DNA of 64,000 nucleotides from Vibrio splendidus (GCF_001557875.1 NZ_LNRF01000006.1:124001-188000); one strand, 5' to 3'; shown: positions 10,706 through 20,376, counted from the stretch's first letter. The notes: a model not told the origin generated them from the letters alone. Numbers and translations: made by a program.

Positions 10706-11572
10706 CTAGTTGTCTAGATGCTCTAGGCCCCATTTGTATAAAGCGTTCTTTTTCAGATTGTAAATTTCTGCGGTCATCGCCGCCGCTTTTTTAAGAGGCA
10801 GCTCTTTGGTTAGAATGCCTAGTGTGCGAGTCGCTTCGTCGGGCAATTCTGTGCTCGCTTCTTCACGGTGGCCGTGAATCAGTAACACCATCTCACCGCT
10901 TTTACGGTTCGCGTCTTCTTCAATCCACTCAATAAGTTCACCCAGTGGCAGCCCTTGGATGGTTTCGAAGGTTTTGGTTAGCTCACGCGCCAATACAACC
11001 TCACGGTCAGGGCCAAGAATCTCGAGCATATCTTGTAGAGAGTCTGAAATACGGTGTGGTGATTCATAGAAGATGCAGGTGCGCTCTGCCTTTGCGATCT
11101 CTAAGAACTTGTCTTTACGACCTTTGCTCTTTGGCGGTAAGAAGCCTTCAAAGCTGAAACGATCTGACGGTAAACCAGACGCACTCAACGCCGTAATCAC
11201 AGCACAAGCACCAGGAAGTGGCACAACTCTCACACCCGCTTGACGACATTGTGAGACAAGATGGTAACCTGGGTCACTAATTAAAGGAGTACCCGCATCA
11301 GAGACTAATGCGATAGACTGACCTTCTAATAACCTTTCGACTAGAACTTGCGCTTTAGTTTGTTCATTATGATCATGTAAAGCGAACGTTCTGGTTGATA
11401 TATTGAAGTGAGCAAGCAGCTTACCCGTGTGGCGTGTGTCTTCGGCTGCAATAACATCGACACTTGATAAAATTTCAATTGCTCTTTGAGTGATATCTCC
11501 CAAATTTCCGATTGGGGTTGGCACAATGTAGAGAGTTGGGCTCTCTGTGAGCAAGGTTTTGTTATCTGTCAT
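10706..11572 (-). CDS. rsmI: RsmI, 16S rRNA (cytidine1402-2'-O)-methyltransferase
   Basis: SAM-dependent tetrapyrrole-methylase-fold enzyme of 288 residues that 2'-O-methylates C1402 of 16S rRNA. The N-terminal [11 protein letters not shown] motif (about 18-28) and the [11 protein letters not shown] motif (about 100) are diagnostic. It acts on the same nucleotide as RsmH, whose gene lies about 850 bases away across rnpB. The ATG is at 11570-11572. The gene is transcribed divergently from lpoA across a 61-base gap, an arrangement also found in E. coli. Confidence 0.96.
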   Translation of the reverse strand: MTDNKTLLTESPTLYIVPTPIGNLGDITQRAIEILSSVDVIAAEDTRHTGKLLAHFNISTRTFALHDHNEQTKAQVLVERLLEGQSIALVSDAGTPLISDPGYHLVSQCRQAGVRVVPLPGACAVITALSASGLPSDRFSFEGFLPPKSKGRKDKFLEIAKAERTCIFYESPHRISDSLQDMLEILGPDREVVLARELTKTFETIQGLPLGELIEWIEEDANRKSGEMVLLIHGHREEASTELPDEATRTLGILTKELPLKKAAAMTAEIYNLKKNALYKWGLEHLDN

Positions 11573-11633
11573 TTGTTTACCATCACTTCAACGATTAATA
11601 TAGATACAAATTTATACGGAATTTAAAGAACTC

Positions 11634-13451
11634 ATGGCAACGATGAACCATAAGAGACTCAGTGTACCACGCTTACTAACTCCAATTGCATTAGCAATTA
11701 CATTGGCGGCTTGTTCTTCAGGTCCTCAAGCACCAAAGAGCGTAGATATTACACTAGATCCAGTGCAATCAACTGAAAGTTATATGATGCAGGCGGATAG
11801 TAGCAAAGGAAGTCTACAAAACGACTGGTTAATCATGGCGCTTAAAGCTTCTGTGCAAGCTGGAAAAACCGATCAAGCAACTCTGCTGATCAAACGCTTA
11901 GCCAAACAAAAGCTGAGCGAAACACAACAAGCTGAATGGCAATTAGCTCGTGCTCAACTGTTGGTGAATAACTCGCAGCCGGAGCAAGCTTATAGCCAAC
12001 TGAACTTTCAGCCTTGGTGGAAAATTCCGAACGAGCAGTGGAAAGATTATCACGAGCTACGCGCGAACATTTCTGAAATGCAAAGCGAGTATTTTGAAGC
12101 AAGCCGTGAGTTAGTTCTTTATTCAGAGTATCTAGACGCTGACGACGAGCTCCAACAACAAGCTGCTGACCGTATTTGGCAAAACCTAAATAGCTACTCT
12201 CAATATGAGATTCTAGAGCTTAAGACGTCGCCTACAGAAGACGCTCTTGCAGGTTGGTTACAACTGGCGATTTACATGAAGACGCTGAATTCAAATCTTC
12301 CAAACCTACAGGAAACCCTGTCTGATTGGCTAGCAGAGAATCCTCAGCACCCAGCAGCGACATATACACCTCAGGCGATCACTGACATCTTGGCGCTAGA
12401 GATCAGCAAACCAACTAGCACTGCACTATTGCTGCCTCTAACCGGTAAGTACGGCAAGCAGGCACAACTTGTGCGTGACGGTTTCATCTTTGCGATGATG
12501 AATGACAAAGAGCGTGAAGAAGATGCAACACTGACGGTAATGGATACCAACGTGCAAAGTGCGGCTGAGATTAAAGTGACACTCGAAGAGAACAACGTTG
12601 ATTTCATCGTTGGCCCGCTGATTAAGAGCAACATCACTAAGCTTCAGCAAGCGCAGAAAAACCACGAGAACTCGATTCCAGCTTTAGCTCTGAACATCCC
12701 TACGCAACTAGAACCAGATACCAACATTTGTTATCTCGCTCTATCGCCAGAGCAAGAAGTCGCTCAGGCAGCGAAACACCTATTTGCTCAAGGCTACAAG
12801 TACCCGCTTATCCTTGCGCCAAGAGGACGTTTAGGTGAGCGTGTTGAGCAAGCGTTTAAAGAAGAGTGGAAAAAATACAGCAGCAACGATGTTGCTATCA
12901 GCTTGTTCTCTGACAAACGCCAACTGCAACGCAATGTGAATCAGGTATTCGGCTTGCAAGAGAGCCAACAGCGTATCGCTCAAATGGACGGGTTACTGAA
13001 CCTAGACCTAGAAACAGAGCCACGCAGCCGTCGTGATATCGATTCTGTCTACATTGTGGCTAAGAACTCAGAGCTAACGCTAATCAAACCCTTCATTGAA
13101 GTTGCAATTAACCCTGATGCGAACCAACCCGCTCTGTTCTCAAACTCACGCAGTAACAGCGGTGATAAGCAGTATGAAGACCTAACTGGTGTGTTCTACA
13201 GCGATATCCCACTATTGGTTGAGAACAAAAACGAGCTTAATAAAGAGCTCAACGATCTATGGCCTGCACACTCAAACGGCCAAAAGCGTCTGCAAGCACT
13301 AGGAATGGATGCATACTACCTAATGGATGCACTGCCACAGATGAAAGCCGTACAGGGTTACAGCATTCCAGGTGAAACGGGTGTGCTAACCATCGATAAC
13401 AACTGTGTGGTTCAACGTGAAATCAGCTGGGCAGAGCATGGGGCTTTTTAG
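11634..13451 (+). CDS. lpoA: LpoA, outer membrane lipoprotein activator of PBP1A
   Basis: Lipoprotein of 605 residues with a signal peptide ending in a LAAC lipobox, so Cys27 is the likely lipidation site. The N-terminal half is a helical TPR-like domain. The C-terminal half has a periplasmic-binding-protein fold (TALLLPLTGKYGKQAQLVRDG region and onward). LpoA reaches from the outer membrane to stimulate the PBP1A transpeptidase. ATG 11634 has a weak AAAGAA upstream; ATG 11643 is an alternative. The 3' end overlaps yraN by 14 bases. Confidence 0.95.
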   Translation: MATMNHKRLSVPRLLTPIALAITLAACSSGPQAPKSVDITLDPVQSTESYMMQADSSKGSLQNDWLIMALKASVQAGKTDQATLLIKRLAKQKLSETQQAEWQLARAQLLVNNSQPEQAYSQLNFQPWWKIPNEQWKDYHELRANISEMQSEYFEASRELVLYSEYLDADDELQQQAADRIWQNLNSYSQYEILELKTSPTEDALAGWLQLAIYMKTLNSNLPNLQETLSDWLAENPQHPAATYTPQAITDILALEISKPTSTALLLPLTGKYGKQAQLVRDGFIFAMMNDKEREEDATLTVMDTNVQSAAEIKVTLEENNVDFIVGPLIKSNITKLQQAQKNHENSIPALALNIPTQLEPDTNICYLALSPEQEVAQAAKHLFAQGYKYPLILAPRGRLGERVEQAFKEEWKKYSSNDVAISLFSDKRQLQRNVNQVFGLQESQQRIAQMDGLLNLDLETEPRSRRDIDSVYIVAKNSELTLIKPFIEVAINPDANQPALFSNSRSNSGDKQYEDLTGVFYSDIPLLVENKNELNKELNDLWPAHSNGQKRLQALGMDAYYLMDALPQMKAVQGYSIPGETGVLTIDNNCVVQREISWAEHGAF

Positions 13452-13836
13452 CCGAAAGTTCCTATCCAAACCAACCATCACCCACAAACAAGTGGGTGAT
13501 AAATACGAGACCGTGGCAAAATCTTATCTGATTAACCACGGTTTATCGTTAATAGAAGAAAACTTCATAGCAAAATGTGGCGAGATTGATCTTATAATGC
13601 GCCATAACAATACGGTTGTGTTTGCTGAGGTAAAATACCGCAAGCAAACCCGCTACGGACATGCCGCTGAAATGGTGACTGCCAAGAAGTCACAGAAACT
13701 GCTCAAAACAGCTAATGTTTGGCTTATGCAGCAAGGCTTGTCGGTGCACTCTACAGATTTCAGGTTTGATATTGTTGCCATTGAAGGGCCGAATGACAAT
13801 ATCGACTGGATTCAAAACGCGATTACCCAAGGATAA
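13438..13836 (+). CDS. yraN: YraN (UPF0102) family putative endonuclease
   Basis: Protein of 132 residues from the ATG at 13438, which lies inside the end of lpoA. A more upstream in-frame codon would lengthen the overlap and add residues the family does not have. The GEIDLI-11-FAEVKYR pattern is the D-ExK core of the restriction-endonuclease-like fold. The cellular role is not settled; family members are often found next to lpoA and diaA, as here. Confidence 0.9.
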   Translation: MGLFSRKFLSKPTITHKQVGDKYETVAKSYLINHGLSLIEENFIAKCGEIDLIMRHNNTVVFAEVKYRKQTRYGHAAEMVTAKKSQKLLKTANVWLMQQGLSVHSTDFRFDIVAIEGPNDNIDWIQNAITQG

Positions 13837-13838
13837 AC

Positions 13839-14429
13839 ATGCTAGACAGCATTAAAGAAAGTTTTACAGAAAGTATTCAAATCCAAATTGCGGCTGCAGA
13901 AGCTCTGCCTGACGCAATCACGCATGCCGCTCAAGCAATGGTTGCGACCTTGCTTAACGGAAACAAAATTCTTTGTTGTGGTAATGGTGGTTCGGCGTCG
14001 AATGCTCAGCAATTTGTATCGTGCCTACTCAACCGATTTGAAACAGAGCGCCCTAGCCTGCCAGCGATGGCACTGATGGCGGACAACACTACGCTAACGG
14101 CAGTAGCTAACGATTACCACTATGAAGAGATCTTCTCTAAGCAGGTACGTGCGTTTGGTCAAACAGGCGATATTCTATTGGCTATCTCTACTAGCGGTAA
14201 TAGCAAAAACATCATCAAGGCAATGGAAGCGGCGGTAACTCGCGACATGACAATCATCGCCTTTACCGGCAAAGATGGGGGTGAGATGGCAGGTTTGCTT
14301 GGTGAACACGATGTAGAGATTCGTATCCCTTCACACCGTACAGCGCGCATTCATGAAGTACACATGGTGACACTACACTGCCTATGTGACCTAATCGATC
14401 AAGTACTCTTCCCTGCTCACGAAGAGTGA
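13839..14429 (+). CDS. diaA: DiaA, DnaA-binding SIS-domain protein
   Basis: SIS-domain protein of 196 residues. The sugar-phosphate-binding motifs [13 protein letters not shown] (about 47-59) and STSGNSKNI (about 110) are clear. It resembles phosphoheptose isomerase GmhA, but the position between yraN and dolP is that of diaA, whose product binds DnaA and promotes timely initiation at oriC. GmhA remains the alternative; synteny decides. It starts two bases after the yraN stop. Confidence 0.88.
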   Translation: MLDSIKESFTESIQIQIAAAEALPDAITHAAQAMVATLLNGNKILCCGNGGSASNAQQFVSCLLNRFETERPSLPAMALMADNTTLTAVANDYHYEEIFSKQVRAFGQTGDILLAISTSGNSKNIIKAMEAAVTRDMTIIAFTGKDGGEMAGLLGEHDVEIRIPSHRTARIHEVHMVTLHCLCDLIDQVLFPAHEE

Positions 14430-14445
14430 TATACGGAGCATCACA

Positions 14446-15051
14446 ATGAAATCATTAACCTCTTTGACGCTGTTTAAGCTGATTAGTGTTTCGCTACTTA
14501 CACTATCCCTATCTGGTTGTGCTGGCATTTTCATTGCTGGTGCAGCAACCACAGCAAACCTAGTCACAGATACGCGAACGACCAAAGAGATTTGGAACGA
14601 TAACAATATCGAATTTGAAGTTGCAGCTATCACCAATAAACAACCATACCGTGGTAGCGTGCGTGTCACCGCAAGCTCTTACCGCGGCTCTGTAGTGTTA
14701 ATGGGCCAAGCAACGACAGACGCTGAACGTCGTGCTTTTGAAAGCCAAGCCAAGGAAGTAACAGGCGTCGAAAGTATACATAACCAGATTCGAGTCAAAG
14801 AGCCTTTGTCAGTTAGCGCTATTAGCAAAGACAGCTGGATTACGACCAAGGTGAAGTCAGCTTTGCTTGCGAATGCTGAGCTTAACGGCATCAAAGTAAA
14901 AGTGATTACTGAGGATTCAGAAGTTTTCCTACTTGGACTCGTCACTCGAGAGCATGCTGATATCGCGACAGAAGTTGCGCGTAACATCTCTGGCGTAAAA
15001 CAGGTCATTCGAGCGTTTGAATATGGCGAAGAAGAGACGGCTGTTAACTAG
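14446..15051 (+). CDS. dolP: DolP (YraP), BON-domain outer membrane lipoprotein
   Basis: Lipoprotein of 201 residues with a signal peptide ending LSGC (Cys25 lipidated) followed by two BON domains (about 45-115 and 120-190). In E. coli the homologue supports outer membrane integrity and BAM activity at division sites, and is under sigma-E control. Gene order lpoA-yraN-diaA-dolP matches E. coli. A terminator follows. Confidence 0.92.
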   Translation: MKSLTSLTLFKLISVSLLTLSLSGCAGIFIAGAATTANLVTDTRTTKEIWNDNNIEFEVAAITNKQPYRGSVRVTASSYRGSVVLMGQATTDAERRAFESQAKEVTGVESIHNQIRVKEPLSVSAISKDSWITTKVKSALLANAELNGIKVKVITEDSEVFLLGLVTREHADIATEVARNISGVKQVIRAFEYGEEETAVN

Positions 15052-15090
15052 CCTTAAGCCAGTCAATTAAATGCCATTTAGCAGACAAGA

Positions 15091-15120
15091 AAAAGCAGCG
15101 ACGAATCGCTGCTTTTTTAT
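15091..15120. terminator. Bidirectional terminator between dolP and sspB
   Basis: A perfect 8-bp stem AGCAGCGA / TCGCTGCT with a CGAA loop is flanked by AAAA and TTTTTT, so it can serve convergent dolP and sspB. Confidence 0.9.
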
Positions 15121-15140
15121 TTGAGTCGTTTTAACTAACG

Positions 15141-15635
15141 TTATTTGATAACGCGAAGGCTTGGGCGACCTTTCACTGGACGAGGTGGCTCAGGATCTGA
15201 GTCAGGCTCTTCAGCATCTACGTCTGCCGTTGCTACGCTCAAAGATGGGCCTTTTTCTGGTTCTTCAAAAGGAGTTTCTTCAATCCCTTCTTCAAACGAT
15301 TCCATGTAAGCCTCTTCAGGTTCAAACATAGTACCAGCACCATTCTCACGAGCGTAAATCGCTTGTACAGCATAAAGCGGAACGATCACAGAGTGTGGGC
15401 GACCACTAAAGCGAGCACTAAACGTCACAGCTTCGTTACCCAGTTCAAGTTGTCCAACCGCACGAGGCGCGATGTTCAGAATGATCTGACCATCTTGAAC
15501 AAACTCTTCTGGAACTCGCACACCAGGCAATGTTGCTTCAACAACAAGGTGTGGAGTTAGTTCGTTATCAACCAGCCATTCATAAAATGCACGAAGCATG
15601 TATGGTCGGCGTGGAGTCATATTAGAAATATCCAT
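15141..15635 (-). CDS. sspB: SspB, ClpXP adaptor for ssrA-tagged proteins
   Basis: Protein of 164 residues. The conserved N-terminal domain begins with a TPRRPYMLRAFYEWLVDN segment and contains DGQIILNIAPRAVG and YARENGAGTMFEPE, matching SspB of E. coli. It binds ssrA tags and delivers substrates to ClpX. A disordered acidic and proline-rich linker ends in a short basic/hydrophobic tail (SLRVIK) that docks on ClpX. It follows sspA by six bases. Confidence 0.96.
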   Translation of the reverse strand: MDISNMTPRRPYMLRAFYEWLVDNELTPHLVVEATLPGVRVPEEFVQDGQIILNIAPRAVGQLELGNEAVTFSARFSGRPHSVIVPLYAVQAIYARENGAGTMFEPEEAYMESFEEGIEETPFEEPEKGPSLSVATADVDAEEPDSDPEPPRPVKGRPSLRVIK

Positions 15636-15641
15636 AAACGC

Positions 15642-16277
15642 TTAGCGAACGAGTCGCATCTCACGCTCAGCTTCAGTTAGAGAAGCTAGGAATGAATCAC
15701 GTTCAAATACACGGTTCATGTAAATCTTAAGCTCTTTAGAACCAGGACCAATTAGTTCAATACCAAGCTCAGGTAAACGCCATAGTAGCGGAGCTAGGTA
15801 ACAATCAATTAGGCTAAACTCTTCGCTCATGAAGTATTCATACTCAGCGAAGATAGGAGCAAGAGTCAGTAGGTCGTTACGCAATTTAACGCGGGCTGCT
15901 TCAGATTCTTCAGCGTTGCCTTTAACGATCTTCTCTGCAACTGAATACCAGTTACGCTCAATGCGGTACATCATTAGACGGCTGTTACCACGAGCAACCG
16001 GGTATACAGGCATCAATGGTGGATGAGGGAAACGCTCATCTAGGTATTCCATGATGATCTTTGAGTCATATAGAGCAAGCTCACGATCAACAAGAGTAGG
16101 TACTGATTTGTACGGGTTCAGTTCAACAAGTTCTGCTGGTAGATTTTTTTCATCAACCAACTCAACTTCAACACTTACGCCTTTTTCAGCAAGAACAATG
16201 CGCACCTGATGGCTATACATATCAGAAGCACTTGAGAAAAGAGTCATTACAGAACGTTTATTGGCAGCTACAGCCAT
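15642..16277 (-). CDS. sspA: SspA, stringent starvation protein A
   Basis: Glutathione-S-transferase-fold protein of 211 residues that binds RNA polymerase and modulates transcription under starvation and acid stress. The N-terminal thioredoxin-like part contains the SDMYSHQVRIVLAEKGV segment and the conserved NPYKSVPTLVDRE. The catalytic GST residues are not expected in SspA. It heads the sspAB operon, preceded by GGAGGG before the ATG at 16275-16277. Confidence 0.95.
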   Translation of the reverse strand: MAVAANKRSVMTLFSSASDMYSHQVRIVLAEKGVSVEVELVDEKNLPAELVELNPYKSVPTLVDRELALYDSKIIMEYLDERFPHPPLMPVYPVARGNSRLMMYRIERNWYSVAEKIVKGNAEESEAARVKLRNDLLTLAPIFAEYEYFMSEEFSLIDCYLAPLLWRLPELGIELIGPGSKELKIYMNRVFERDSFLASLTEAEREMRLVR

Positions 16278-16299
16278 GGAGCCCTCCAGTACACTTTAA

Positions 16300-16331
16300 A
16301 TAAAAACAATGGAGGCCTAAAGCCTCCATTG
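16300..16331 (-). terminator. Terminator after petC
   Basis: On the minus strand, a perfect 10-bp stem CAATGGAGGC / GCCTCCATTG with a 5-base loop is followed by TTTTTATTT. It ends the petABC transcript upstream of sspA. Confidence 0.88.
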
Positions 16332-16374
16332 AACATTAACATAATTTGGGAATTAGCACGGTATTATAGCACAA

Positions 16375-17112
16375 TTAGTGCACATCACGCCAATACTCTT
16401 TCTTCAGCAAAATCACGATGATAGTGAAGATGACTAAGAAGGCCATTACCCACCAACCCATAGCATGACGCTCAAGTTGAACTGGGTCGCCCGAGTAAAC
16501 CAAAAAGTTAACAAGGTCACGAACCGCTTCGTCGTATTCACCGGCACTTAATTCGCCAGAGCCGTCAGTTTCAGTACCAACAACAACCGTCACTTCCTCG
16601 CCATCTACCATATGCGTATCGTAGATTGGTGTTGGGATACCTTGCAGCTCTTCAAGAACGTGCGGCATACCTACACTTGGGAAAACAATGTTGTTCACGC
16701 CAAACGGACGAGACGGATCTTCATAGAATGTACGAAGGTACGTGTATAGCCAATCTGCGCCACGAACACGAGCCACCAAAGTTAGGTCCGGTGGCGGAGC
16801 ACCAAACCAACTTGCCGCTTGCTCAGAAGGCATAGCATTAACCATCAAGCTACCAATTTTCGCCTCTGGGTCGAAAATCAGGTTTTCCTTCATTAGATCA
16901 ACAGGGATCTCTAAATCATTCGCAACACGTTCATAGCGCTGGTACTGCGTTGAGTGACAAGCGAAACAGTAGTTCATGAACATCTTAGCGCCATTTTGCA
17001 ATGAAGCTTTGTCTGTTAAGTCATTGTTCGCTTTGTCTAATGGTACGTTTGCACCCGCTGCCATCGCCAATGACGGCAACATAGCAAATAAAATTACAAT
17101 CCACTTTTTCAT
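16375..17112 (-). CDS. petC: Cytochrome c1 of the bc1 complex
   Basis: Heme protein of 245 residues. A signal peptide (about 1-19) is followed by the covalent heme site CFACH (Cys49, Cys52, His53), a periplasmic domain and a C-terminal membrane anchor (about 222-240). It passes electrons from the Rieske protein to soluble cytochrome c. It overlaps petB by four bases. Unlike the fused forms of some bacteria, it is separate from cytochrome b. Confidence 0.95.
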   Translation of the reverse strand: MKKWIVILFAMLPSLAMAAGANVPLDKANNDLTDKASLQNGAKMFMNYCFACHSTQYQRYERVANDLEIPVDLMKENLIFDPEAKIGSLMVNAMPSEQAASWFGAPPPDLTLVARVRGADWLYTYLRTFYEDPSRPFGVNNIVFPSVGMPHVLEELQGIPTPIYDTHMVDGEEVTVVVGTETDGSGELSAGEYDEAVRDLVNFLVYSGDPVQLERHAMGWWVMAFLVIFTIIVILLKKEYWRDVH

Positions 17113-18374
17113 TTGAATGTCACCCTTTCTGGTAATGGTTTCGTCGCTTCATTTTTACTGTAGAACCACAGTAGAACGAAGAACATGAAATAACCTAAGC
17201 TAAAGATTTGAGCCAGTAACGTGTATGTTGGCGTTGCTGGAAGCGCACCAAGTACACCAAGCGCAATAAAGCTTATTGTGAATTGGATGATGTTAATCAA
17301 ATGCAGTTTGCTACGGTAACGGTAAGAGCGCACTTTACAGCGGTCGAACCATGGCAGTAGGAATAGCACAACAATAGACGCACCCATTGCGACTACACCT
17401 AGCAGCTTATCAGGAACAGCACGAAGTACAGCGTAGAACGGCGTGAAGTACCAAACTGGAGCAATGTGCTCTGGTGTTTTCAGCGGGTTCGCAGCTTCAA
17501 AGTTAGGCGGCTCAAGGAAGTATCCACCCATTTCTGGGTTAAAGAACAGCACGTAACAGAACAAGAATAGGAAACCAGCAACGCCTACCATATCTTTCAC
17601 TGTCCCGTATGGGTGGAAAGGAATAGAGTCAATGATGTCGTATTTCTTAGTGTAATCCTTGTGGAATGGGAACTGAGTTTTGTAGTCGTCGCCCATTGTA
17701 CCTTTAGGAAGTTTCGTTTCGATACCGTCAGGGTTGTTCGAACCCACTTCGTGCAGTGCTAGTACGTGAAGTACGATAAGCAGCAATAGTACGATTGGTA
17801 GCGCGATAACGTGCAGTGCAAAGAAACGGTTCAGCGTTGCACCAGAGATGATGTAGTCACCACGGATCCAAAGCGTTAGGTCATCACCAATAACAGGAAT
17901 CGCACCAAACAGAGAAATGATTACCTGCGCACCCCAGTAAGACATTTGCCCCCATGGTAGTAAGTAACCCATGAAAGCCTCAGCCATAAGTACTAAGAAG
18001 ATCAACATACCGAAGATCCAAAGTAGCTCACGAGGTTTTTGGTAAGAACCGTAAATTAGACCACGGAACATATGCAGATAGATAACAACGAAGAATGCCG
18101 AAGCACCTGTTGAGTGCATGTAACGCAGTAGCCAGCCGTATTCCACATCACGCATGATGTATTCAACAGAAGCAAATGCACCATCACCAGACGGTACGTA
18201 GTTCATTGTTAACCAAATACCCGTAAGGATTTGGTTAACCAGTACCAACATAGCTAAAGAACCGAAAAGGTACCAAAAGTTAAAGTTCTTAGGCATTGGG
18301 TATTCAGACAAGTGCTTTTTATAAGCATTCATCGCGGGTATACGTTTCTCTACCCAGTCTAGTAGTCCTTGCAT
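17109..18374 (-). CDS. petB: Cytochrome b of the bc1 complex
   Basis: Membrane protein of 421 residues with about eight to nine hydrophobic segments. It carries the paired histidines for hemes bL and bH (H in LRYMHSTGASAFF and FRGL regions, and HVIALPI / VLHVLALHEVGSNNP). The quinol-site PEW-type motif is seen as APVWYFTPFYA. It oxidises ubiquinol and drives the Q cycle. It starts at the last base of the petA stop. Confidence 0.96.
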   Translation of the reverse strand: MQGLLDWVEKRIPAMNAYKKHLSEYPMPKNFNFWYLFGSLAMLVLVNQILTGIWLTMNYVPSGDGAFASVEYIMRDVEYGWLLRYMHSTGASAFFVVIYLHMFRGLIYGSYQKPRELLWIFGMLIFLVLMAEAFMGYLLPWGQMSYWGAQVIISLFGAIPVIGDDLTLWIRGDYIISGATLNRFFALHVIALPIVLLLLIVLHVLALHEVGSNNPDGIETKLPKGTMGDDYKTQFPFHKDYTKKYDIIDSIPFHPYGTVKDMVGVAGFLFLFCYVLFFNPEMGGYFLEPPNFEAANPLKTPEHIAPVWYFTPFYAVLRAVPDKLLGVVAMGASIVVLFLLPWFDRCKVRSYRYRSKLHLINIIQFTISFIALGVLGALPATPTYTLLAQIFSLGYFMFFVLLWFYSKNEATKPLPERVTFK

Positions 18375-18964
18375 TATGCATCTCCCTCGTCAATACCGAT
18401 AAGGATCTTGGTGTCACTTAAATACATATGCTTTGGCACAACAAGGTTCAACGGTGCGGGTACGCCTTGGAATACTCGACCTGCCATATCAAACTTCGAA
18501 CCATGACAAGGACAGAAGAAACCAGACTTAACGCCCTGAACTTGTTCTGCAAAAGAATCTGGCAGGTAAGTTGGAGAACAACCTAAGTGCGTACAGAAAC
18601 CAACAGCAACGAAGAATTCCGGCTTAATTGAACGGAACTCGTTCTGCGCGTATTCTGGTTGTTGTTCAGCTTCAGATTGAGGGTCACGAAGTTGACCACC
18701 GATCGCTTTTAGGTTTTCTAGTACCGACTCAGCACGGCGTACAACCCATACAGGTTTACCTTGCCACTCGACACGAACCATTTGTCCCGGTTCTAACTTA
18801 CTGACTTCCACTTCCACCGGCGCGCCCGCAGCTTTCGCCTTGGCACTCGGATTCCATGATTTAATAAAAGGCACGGCTACAGCAGCTGCTCCTAAACCAC
18901 CAACAACGGCTGTTGTTGCGGTTAAGAAACGCCTGCGACCGTTATTTAAAGGCGCGTTGCTCAT
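18374..18964 (-). CDS. petA: Rieske iron-sulfur subunit of the bc1 complex
   Basis: Protein of 196 residues with a twin-arginine-like N-terminus (RRRFLTAT, residues 10-17) and an uncleaved membrane anchor. The 2Fe-2S site is formed by the CTHLGC box (Cys124, His126, with Cys129 in the disulfide) and the CPCHGS box (Cys151, His154, with Cys153 in the disulfide). It is the first gene of petABC and has a good promoter upstream. E. coli lacks this complex. Confidence 0.97.
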   Translation of the reverse strand: MSNAPLNNGRRRFLTATTAVVGGLGAAAVAVPFIKSWNPSAKAKAAGAPVEVEVSKLEPGQMVRVEWQGKPVWVVRRAESVLENLKAIGGQLRDPQSEAEQQPEYAQNEFRSIKPEFFVAVGFCTHLGCSPTYLPDSFAEQVQGVKSGFFCPCHGSKFDMAGRVFQGVPAPLNLVVPKHMYLSDTKILIGIDEGDA

Positions 18965-19061
18965 CCAAACATTCTCCCATTTGCTCCTTATGGATTGAAA
19001 TAATTCCGATTAAAGAGCATGGCTAACAAAATATGTATTTAGTTCTATTTATTGACGGCAA

Positions 19062-19090
19062 ATGATAAATAAAACCCTACTTTTTGACAA
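19062..19090 (-). promoter_or_regulatory. petABC promoter
   Basis: On the minus strand TTGTCA (19085-19090) and TATCAT (19062-19067) are spaced by exactly 17 bases, about 100 bases before petA. This is a strong sigma-70 match by eye. The remaining bases to the rpsI terminator are A+T-rich and show no gene. Confidence 0.7.
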
Positions 19091-19210
19091 GATAAAGCTA
19101 CCTTTTTGTAACAATCATGAGGCAAAGCGCACATTGGGTTACAAAAGCTTTCAAAATATAAGAATTTGGGAATAAAACGAGGGAGAGGAAGCGTTTAGAG
19201 GGGGTATAAA

Positions 19211-19240
19211 AACAAAAAGCCCGGCATATAGCCGAGCTTT
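19211..19240 (-). terminator. Terminator after rpsI
   Basis: On the minus strand, a 9-bp stem AAGCTCGGC / GCCGGGCTT (one G-U) with loop TATAT is followed by TTTGTTTTT. Confidence 0.9.
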
Positions 19241-19294
19241 GAACCACAATTCCAGTCGTAAAACTGGGAGCGTGTACTTTTTCGTAAAGAAAAA

Positions 19295-19687
19295 TTAACG
19301 CTTAGAGAATTGAGGTTTACGACGTGCTTTACGTAGACCAACTTTCTTACGTTCAACGCAACGAGCGTCACGAGTAACGTAACCAGCTGCACGTAGAGCA
19401 GGACGTAGAGTTTCATCGTACTCCATAAGAGCGCGAGTGATACCGTGGCGGATTGCGCCAGCTTGACCAGAAATACCACCACCAGAAACAGTGATGTAAA
19501 GGTCAAGTTTCTCAGTTAGTTCAACTAGCTCAAGAGGTTGCTTAACAACCATACGAGAAGTTGGACGACCGAAGTAAACATCAAGGCTACGCTTGTTGAT
19601 TACGATCTCACCAGAGCCTGGTTTGATGAAAACACGAGCTGCTGAGCTTTTGCGACGACCAGTGCCGTAGTATTGATTCTCTGCCAT
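19295..19687 (-). CDS. rpsI: 30S ribosomal protein S9 (uS9)
   Basis: Protein of 130 residues, the exact family length. It begins [20 protein letters not shown] and ends with the KPQFSKR tail that reaches the P site tRNA. An ATG six bases further upstream (19693) is in frame but would add two residues not found in homologues. It follows rplM by 13 bases. Confidence 0.98.
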   Translation of the reverse strand: MAENQYYGTGRRKSSAARVFIKPGSGEIVINKRSLDVYFGRPTSRMVVKQPLELVELTEKLDLYITVSGGGISGQAGAIRHGITRALMEYDETLRPALRAAGYVTRDARCVERKKVGLRKARRKPQFSKR

Positions 19688-19700
19688 TTTCATAATCCCC

Positions 19701-20129
19701 TTAGATGTCTAGTACTTGTGGCTGTTGAGCAACATGGTTGTGCTCAGTACCAGCGTACACTTTAAGCTTACGGTACATCGCGCGGCCTAGAGGACCACGT
19801 GGAAGCATACCTTTAACTGCTAGTTCTAGAACCATTTCTGGTTTCTTAGCAATTAGCTTTTCAAAAGTGATAGTTTTAAGACCACCTGGGAACTCAGAGT
19901 GACGGTAGTAAACCTTACCCTTAGCTTTGTTACCAGTTACAGCAACTTTCTCAGCGTTAACAACGATGATGTAATCACCAGTGTCTACGTGAGGAGTGTA
20001 TTCTGCTTTGTGCTTGCCGCGTAGGCGAGAAGCGATTTCACTTGCTAGACGGCCAAGAGTTTTGCCTTCAGCGTCTACAACATACCAGTCGCGTTTTACA
20101 GTTTCTGGTTTAGCAACGAAAGTTTTCAT
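19701..20129 (-). CDS. rplM: 50S ribosomal protein L13 (uL13)
   Basis: Protein of 142 residues with the full L13 pattern, including the [16 protein letters not shown] start and the [19 protein letters not shown] motif. First gene of the rplM-rpsI operon, with a roughly 160-base structured leader. In E. coli L13 represses its own operon; the leader hairpin here is a candidate site. Confidence 0.98.
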   Translation of the reverse strand: MKTFVAKPETVKRDWYVVDAEGKTLGRLASEIASRLRGKHKAEYTPHVDTGDYIIVVNAEKVAVTGNKAKGKVYYRHSEFPGGLKTITFEKLIAKKPEMVLELAVKGMLPRGPLGRAMYRKLKVYAGTEHNHVAQQPQVLDI

Positions 20130-20164
20130 GCTAATAATTACCTATTTAAAAAATTTACACTTAA

Positions 20165-20182
20165 GGAATACTCGCGTATTCC
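20165..20182 (-). promoter_or_regulatory. Hairpin in the rplM leader (candidate L13 autoregulatory site)
   Basis: In the transcript sense, GGAAUAC and GUAUUCC form a perfect 7-bp stem closed by a GCGA (GNRA) loop, starting about 35 bases before the rplM ATG. No U-run follows, so it is not a terminator. A regulatory role is inference. Confidence 0.45.
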
Positions 20183-20288
20183 CACTGTCTAAGAGTTACC
20201 ATTCATCACCCCTTCGAGTGTTGGAAAACTCTTGGCATAACGTGATTTTACTCATCGCTAGAGGCCCGCAGTAACGGTAGGTCGCAGG

Positions 20289-20294
20289 ATTATA
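20289..20294 (-). promoter_or_regulatory. Likely -10 element of the rplM-rpsI promoter
   Basis: A perfect TATAAT on the minus strand is followed by the GC-rich discriminator CCTGCGACC, as in stringently controlled promoters. The -35 is poor. The transcript would have a leader of about 155 bases. Confidence 0.55.
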
Positions 20295-20376
20295 GAGAAG
20301 AGCGAAGAAAAAATCACCTCTTTTTGAACAAAATCACGATTTTTTTAATTCTATTTCTTATTCGAGATAATCAAAG

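Noticed and set aside
13839..14429. Calling the SIS protein GmhA (phosphoheptose isomerase)
   Set aside because: Motifs are shared, but the yraN-diaA-dolP order fits DiaA; kept as the alternative only.
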